Shown: in pieces, positions 63,371 through 64,000 of the stretch
How the letters are laid out: every line of letters begins with the position of its first letter
Numbering within the stretch: the stretch's first letter is position 1
From: Agapetus fuscipes
Lineage: Eukaryota > Arthropoda > Insecta > Trichoptera > Glossosomatidae
NCBI GenBank assembly: GCA_951799405.1
Contig: OX637359.1
Location: 6,878,201-6,942,200, forward strand
Direction of reading: 5' to 3'
Length of the DNA stretch: 64,000 nt
The notes under the pieces: generated by a model
The model's input: only the letters and a program-made list of their open reading frames with translations
Told to the model about the DNA's origin: nothing
Databases searched by the model: none
Made by a program: the position numbers and the translations under genes

Positions 63371-64000
63371 TCAACATTGAATCCACGGTTGGCGTAACCC
63401 GCTAAACTGAAAAAATAAATAGGGGAAAACCAGGGAAAACGCAGCTGCACTGAATGCGCAGCTGAGATGTGGTATCTTGTTATACATTAAAAATAGGTAA
63501 AGTATTGTGTGACGTCGGGTACCTATACCTTTATAAATAATTGTATGCAATTTTGTAATATTTTTATTTATCACACAATAAAACAATAATTTAATATGCT
63601 ATATGGACAAAAGGCCTTGAAAATATATACAATCCCATAGAAAAAGTTATTAAAGTCGAGTTAAGTGTACCCGAGTACTTAGTAGGTATACCTACAGTTG
63701 AAAACCCTTATCATTCAATTCAAGACGAAATATCTGAGAAAATACGAAACTAAGCTGAACATATTGTGCAACTTCGTACCAGGTGAGTCCAATATATTTG
63801 TTTTCACATTTAAGGGGGCCTTACGCCAACCATTTCTCTTGAGAATCGTCTCTGCCGCACATATACCTAAATACAAGCAAAGATTCTGTGGGTCAGACAG
63901 AAGAGTCTCTTTGACAATTGTGACGCGAATGCCTGTAAGCAGAGAGTGAAGAGTGGACAGTATGTTGAAAGCGATTTTGTGAAAAATGAATCTTGTAAAA
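63371..64000. other. No supported gene
   Basis: A GTACCAG/GTGAGTCC donor-like site at 63776-63783 and a SINE2-like GGGGCCTTACGCCAACCA at 63815 are the only signals. Confidence 0.35.

Overview
This is a repeat-dense, AT-rich nuclear window from a eukaryote, most likely an arthropod and plausibly an insect with a large transposon-rich genome. The grounds are spliceosomal genes with AG/GT-bounded introns, a Rap GEF of the insect PDZ-GEF/vertebrate RAPGEF2 type, a five-exon DPH5, an insect-like 5S rRNA copy, Ty3/gypsy and LINE families, and no bacterial operon structure. I cannot name the species.

Host genes are few. (1) 1753-2082, minus: two phase-0 exons at the 5' end of an unfinished gene. 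(2) 5207-8806, plus: an uninterrupted 1,199-codon PDZ-GEF/RAPGEF2-like gene (cNMP-binding, RasGEF_N, PDZ, RA, RasGEF, C-terminal VSAV). (3) 20815-26839, minus: a complete five-exon diphthine methyl ester synthase (DPH5, 275 aa after splicing). (4) 34383-39126, plus: a four-exon RIIa-IQ-IQ protein of the sperm SP17/CABYR type with an acidic body and a 3 x 39-residue repeat.

Nearly everything else is mobile DNA, often nested. LINE-A (three copies with reverse transcriptase, about 13 short 3' pieces) dominates 24-34 kb. Two tRNA-derived SINE families are spread throughout. SINE1 shares its 3' tail with a CR1/L2-like LINE at 455-1487, has a second subfamily with a different tail, and in one copy is joined to a 5S rRNA head. 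Several foldback/MITE families, a hAT-type element with a perfect 8-bp target duplication, a Tc1/mariner-type MITE and a solo LTR are also visible. A 26/52-bp minisatellite lies at 45.0-45.9 kb.

From 51129 to 59366 sits a young Ty3/gypsy-like element with three LTRs. It runs LTR (915 bp), gag-pol, shortened LTR (703 bp, lacking the poly(A) signal), a gutted internal region with a 37-bp minisatellite, then LTR (915 bp, seemingly identical to the first). An AGAG duplication flanks the whole unit.

The most unusual signal is a set of small elements at 16.7, 18.5, 19.5, 21.1, 23.1, 44.9, 47.5 and 48.8 kb. Most carry type I hammerhead-ribozyme-like cores (CUGANGA, stem II, GAAA, very short helix III, closing stem I), and three of these elements are built as inverted pairs. 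This is the architecture known from Penelope-like retroelements. The best copy is inserted in a SINE with a 13-bp target-site duplication. All calls come from reading the sequence; no alignment or database search was run.
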